This document shows positions 13,699 through 15,391 of a stretch of DNA of 15,391 nucleotides, in pieces; within the stretch, counting starts at the first letter, position 1, and each line of letters opens with the position of its first letter. The stretch lies in contig JBIIKZ010000054.1 in assembly GCA_044232905.1 (NCBI GenBank), positions 1-15,391 on the forward strand. The letters are read 5' to 3'. Under the pieces are notes generated by a model. The model did not search any database. It was not told where the DNA came from and was given only the letters and a program-made list of their open reading frames with translations. A program made the position numbers and the translations under genes. The DNA is from CANHVK01 sp044232905 (GTDB taxonomy: Bacteria > Bacteroidota > Bacteroidia > Flavobacteriales_D > Crocinitomicaceae).

Positions 13699-14529
13699 CT
13701 AGGCTTCTTCTAGGATTTTAATATCAAACTTCTGCATTTTCATAAATGCTTCAATTACTACTTGACCTTTTTCTGCAATTAGTTTTGAAAGTCCGGTTGG
13801 AACAATTTGCCAAGACACACCGAATTCATCCGCCAACCAACCGCATTGGTTGTATTGACCATTTTTGCCAAGTTTTTCCCAATAATGGTCTATTTCCTCT
13901 TGTGTATCACAATCTATAACAAATGAATTTCCGGGTGTGAAATCAAAGTCATGCGTTAATGTGCTACTCATTGCTTGAAAGATGGTTCCATTCAATGCAT
14001 ATTGTGCAAATAGTAAAGTTCCTTCTTTTAAGCCTGCTTCTAAAGGGTAAGGTGCTTCAAAGCGAATCGAAGAATCTTTAAATATTGATGTGTAAAGCGT
14101 GATTGCTTGTTTGATGGAACTCTTTTTATCGTTTGTAAACAGTAAGCAAGGTACAATTTTCTGTGTGCCTTCTATGTCTTTTACGTCCAGTTGCCAACTA
14201 TTTCCAAATTTATCTTCTACCCAAGCATATTTTGGAGACCATGCATAGGTATCTAAAGGCATTAATACCTTTCCATTTTCCGAAAGAAGTTTGAATAAGC
14301 GTGTAATTTCGCTTTCTGATCCGGTATAAACATACATAGAAACAGCTTGCGTAGTTTTATACATTGGTCCTCCATTTAACCCCATGATTTTAAGTCCTTC
14401 CACGGAAAAAGTGGTTACCATTGGATTGGAGGAAATAATGTTTGAATTTGGAAATATGGTGCAATAAAATGTTGCTGCTTCATGTGCATTAGAAGTGTGC
14501 CAAAGACAAGGATAGATCGGATGTTGCAT
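13699..14529 (-). CDS. Two-domain VOC (PhnB / 3-dmu-9_3-mt-like) protein
   Basis: A 276-residue protein with two tandem vicinal-oxygen-chelate domains of the PhnB/3-demethylubiquinone-methyltransferase-like type. Domain 1 (about 4-117) starts IYPCLWHTSNAHEAATFYC and ends YAWVEDKFGNSWQLDV. Domain 2 (about 124-245) starts KIVPCLLFTNDK and ends CGWLADEFGVSWQIVP. The matching ends show an internal duplication. A C-terminal helix with MKMQKFDI closes the protein, as in related VOC proteins. Despite the family name a methyltransferase function is not expected; members are annotated as glyoxalase-like, with unknown substrate. A 14-base palindrome lies just upstream of the start. Confidence 0.88.
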   Translation of the reverse strand: MQHPIYPCLWHTSNAHEAATFYCTIFPNSNIISSNPMVTTFSVEGLKIMGLNGGPMYKTTQAVSMYVYTGSESEITRLFKLLSENGKVLMPLDTYAWSPKYAWVEDKFGNSWQLDVKDIEGTQKIVPCLLFTNDKKSSIKQAITLYTSIFKDSSIRFEAPYPLEAGLKEGTLLFAQYALNGTIFQAMSSTLTHDFDFTPGNSFVIDCDTQEEIDHYWEKLGKNGQYNQCGWLADEFGVSWQIVPTGLSKLIAEKGQVVIEAFMKMQKFDIKILEEA

Positions 14530-14547
14530 AGGGTTTAATTTCGTTAA

Positions 14548-14561
14548 AAGTATAAATACTT
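14548..14561. promoter_or_regulatory. Palindrome AAGTATAAATACTT upstream of the VOC gene
   Basis: AAGTAT (14548-14553) and ATACTT (14556-14561) are reverse complements separated by AA. The element is 19-32 bases upstream of the VOC ATG. On the minus strand it contains TACTTTTA, a one-base mismatch to TAnnTTTG, so it may be an operator over the promoter. AT-rich sequence makes chance palindromes common. Confidence 0.35.
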
Positions 14562-14637
14562 ACTGATTATTCATTTAAACTACTATTATTAATAAGAGTT
14601 TATATTATTAATATTAAGATTTGTATTTTCTTAAATA

Positions 14638-14645
14638 TAGTTTTG
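14638..14645 (+). promoter_or_regulatory. Possible promoter -7 element for the terminal gene
   Basis: TAGTTTTG matches TAnnTTTG, with TTTG at 14620-14623 only 14 bases upstream, shorter than the usual spacing. The leader to the ATG at 14738 would be about 85 bases. The 208-base gap shows no other clear signal. Confidence 0.3.
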
Positions 14646-14737
14646 AATTTTGTTAAAATAAACGGAAACAAATAACTAACCTCGTAAACATAAATCAGCT
14701 CACGGGAAGTTGAATAAAATAAAACAGCTAAATCACT

Positions 14738-15391
14738 ATGACAATTCAAACAATAGCATGTGCAATTATACATGCAGTAATATTCACTTCTTGTACTATT
14801 CTTCCAAAACATGATCCATCCCAACAAATCAAAATTGAAAATGCTACAGGAAATCATTGGGTTTATGGAAAAACGTTTGTAAAAGAAGTTACTACCGATA
14901 ATAATCCAGAATTAGGTGGTTCTCCTTTTTTGAGATTTGAAACATACGAAGTCATTGAATTGAAAAAAGGAGATATTATAGAAAGGGTAACCGCTAAAAT
15001 GGAAGGGGATAAACTAATATTAACCTCCATTATGACAAGTTCAAAATTTACATTTGAAATTTTAGACAACCATACTCTAAGGGATGAATTTGGTGAAAAA
15101 TGGATATCGGATATGGTTAGTCAAAATAATAAAAACATTCCTTTTACGATGGCAAAAAATTATTTTGTACATAATACAGTAACAAAAATTGATAACCCAA
15201 AAATGGAGACAGCAGAAAAATTTAGTGAGATTTTCGGAATGGCAACAACAATGGGAATTCCTGGTAAGCCCACAGAAATTGACTTTTCAAAACAATTTGT
15301 AATTGCGGTTATTCTTCCTGAAACTGACCTTTCAACAGCTATTTATCCAATCAATCTAGTGAAAAATACTAATAACGAGATTATATTACAT
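14738..15391 (+). CDS. Lipoprotein-like protein of unknown family (3' end outside the window)
   Basis: An open frame from ATG 14738 to the window's right edge gives 218 residues without a stop. Residues 1-19 (MTIQTIACAIIHAVIFTSC) look like a lipoprotein signal with FTSC as lipobox and Cys 19 as the lipidated residue. The segment has no Lys or Arg, which is unusual for an export signal. An in-frame TAA at 14729-14731 rules out an upstream extension. The mature part (from about 70) has beta-strand-like stretches such as ELKKGDIIERVTAKMEGDKL and EIDFSKQFVIAVILPETDL. I do not recognise the family. Short open frames on the opposite strand (14600-14857 and 14863-15069) look like shadows of this gene. 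It is divergent from the VOC gene. Confidence 0.7.
   Translation, partial: MTIQTIACAIIHAVIFTSCTILPKHDPSQQIKIENATGNHWVYGKTFVKEVTTDNNPELGGSPFLRFETYEVIELKKGDIIERVTAKMEGDKLILTSIMTSSKFTFEILDNHTLRDEFGEKWISDMVSQNNKNIPFTMAKNYFVHNTVTKIDNPKMETAEKFSEIFGMATTMGIPGKPTEIDFSKQFVIAVILPETDLSTAIYPINLVKNTNNEIILH

Noticed and set aside
14600..15069. Two minus-strand reading frames near the right edge
   Set aside because: They overlap the long open plus-strand frame, have low-complexity compositions and show no family features.

Overview
This window looks like chromosome of an AT-rich member of the Bacteroidota, most likely Flavobacteriales. The signs are: a DUF3127 gene with an SSB-like acidic tail; a TPR plus PD40 secreted protein of the kind common in this phylum; DUF2007, DUF1569, DUF2461 and DUF983 proteins; no clear Shine-Dalgarno sequences; and several upstream boxes fitting the Bacteroidota -7 element TAnnTTTG. 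This assignment is inferred from gene content and signals, not from a marker gene comparison. Nearly all of it reads as ordinary housekeeping and accessory chromosome. I see no tRNA or rRNA, CRISPR array, insertion sequence or phage module.

Layout. 1-167 is the end of an unrecognised + strand gene, followed closely by a DUF3127 OB-fold-like gene (186-578) and a strong UUCG-loop terminator. A secreted cupin gene (662-1093, +) runs head-on into purB (1097-2455, -). A divergent promoter region separates purB from a secreted TPR/PD40 protein (2620-3984, +). From 7955 down to 4039 everything is on the minus strand: dnaA with its own terminator, then yigZ (GTG start), an M42-like metallopeptidase (overlapping by TAATG), a DUF2007 zinc-ribbon membrane protein and a DUF1569 DinB-like protein, probably one operon. 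The 265-base gap upstream of dnaA holds A/T tracts and a 38-base-spaced direct repeat but no DnaA box cluster. On the other side (+) are a hot-dog thioesterase and an arginase-family hydrolase, probably co-transcribed.

From 9778 to 12340 (-) come DUF2461, a YqhD-like alcohol dehydrogenase and a DUF5946 protein. Next is a divergent DUF983 membrane protein whose promoter overlaps two copies of a palindromic sequence, the clearest undescribed regulatory signal here. It meets an SDR dehydrogenase (-) tail to tail with a one-base gap; a two-domain VOC/PhnB-like protein (-) lies upstream of that. The window ends inside an unrecognised lipoprotein-like gene (14738 onward, +).

How the genes relate. 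purB and dnaA are core metabolism and replication. YqhD, the SDR and the VOC protein are small-molecule or aldehyde/stress enzymes. The rest are single genes without an evident shared pathway. I did not find a convincing new multi-gene system; the most interesting items are regulatory sequences and a few unusual proteins.
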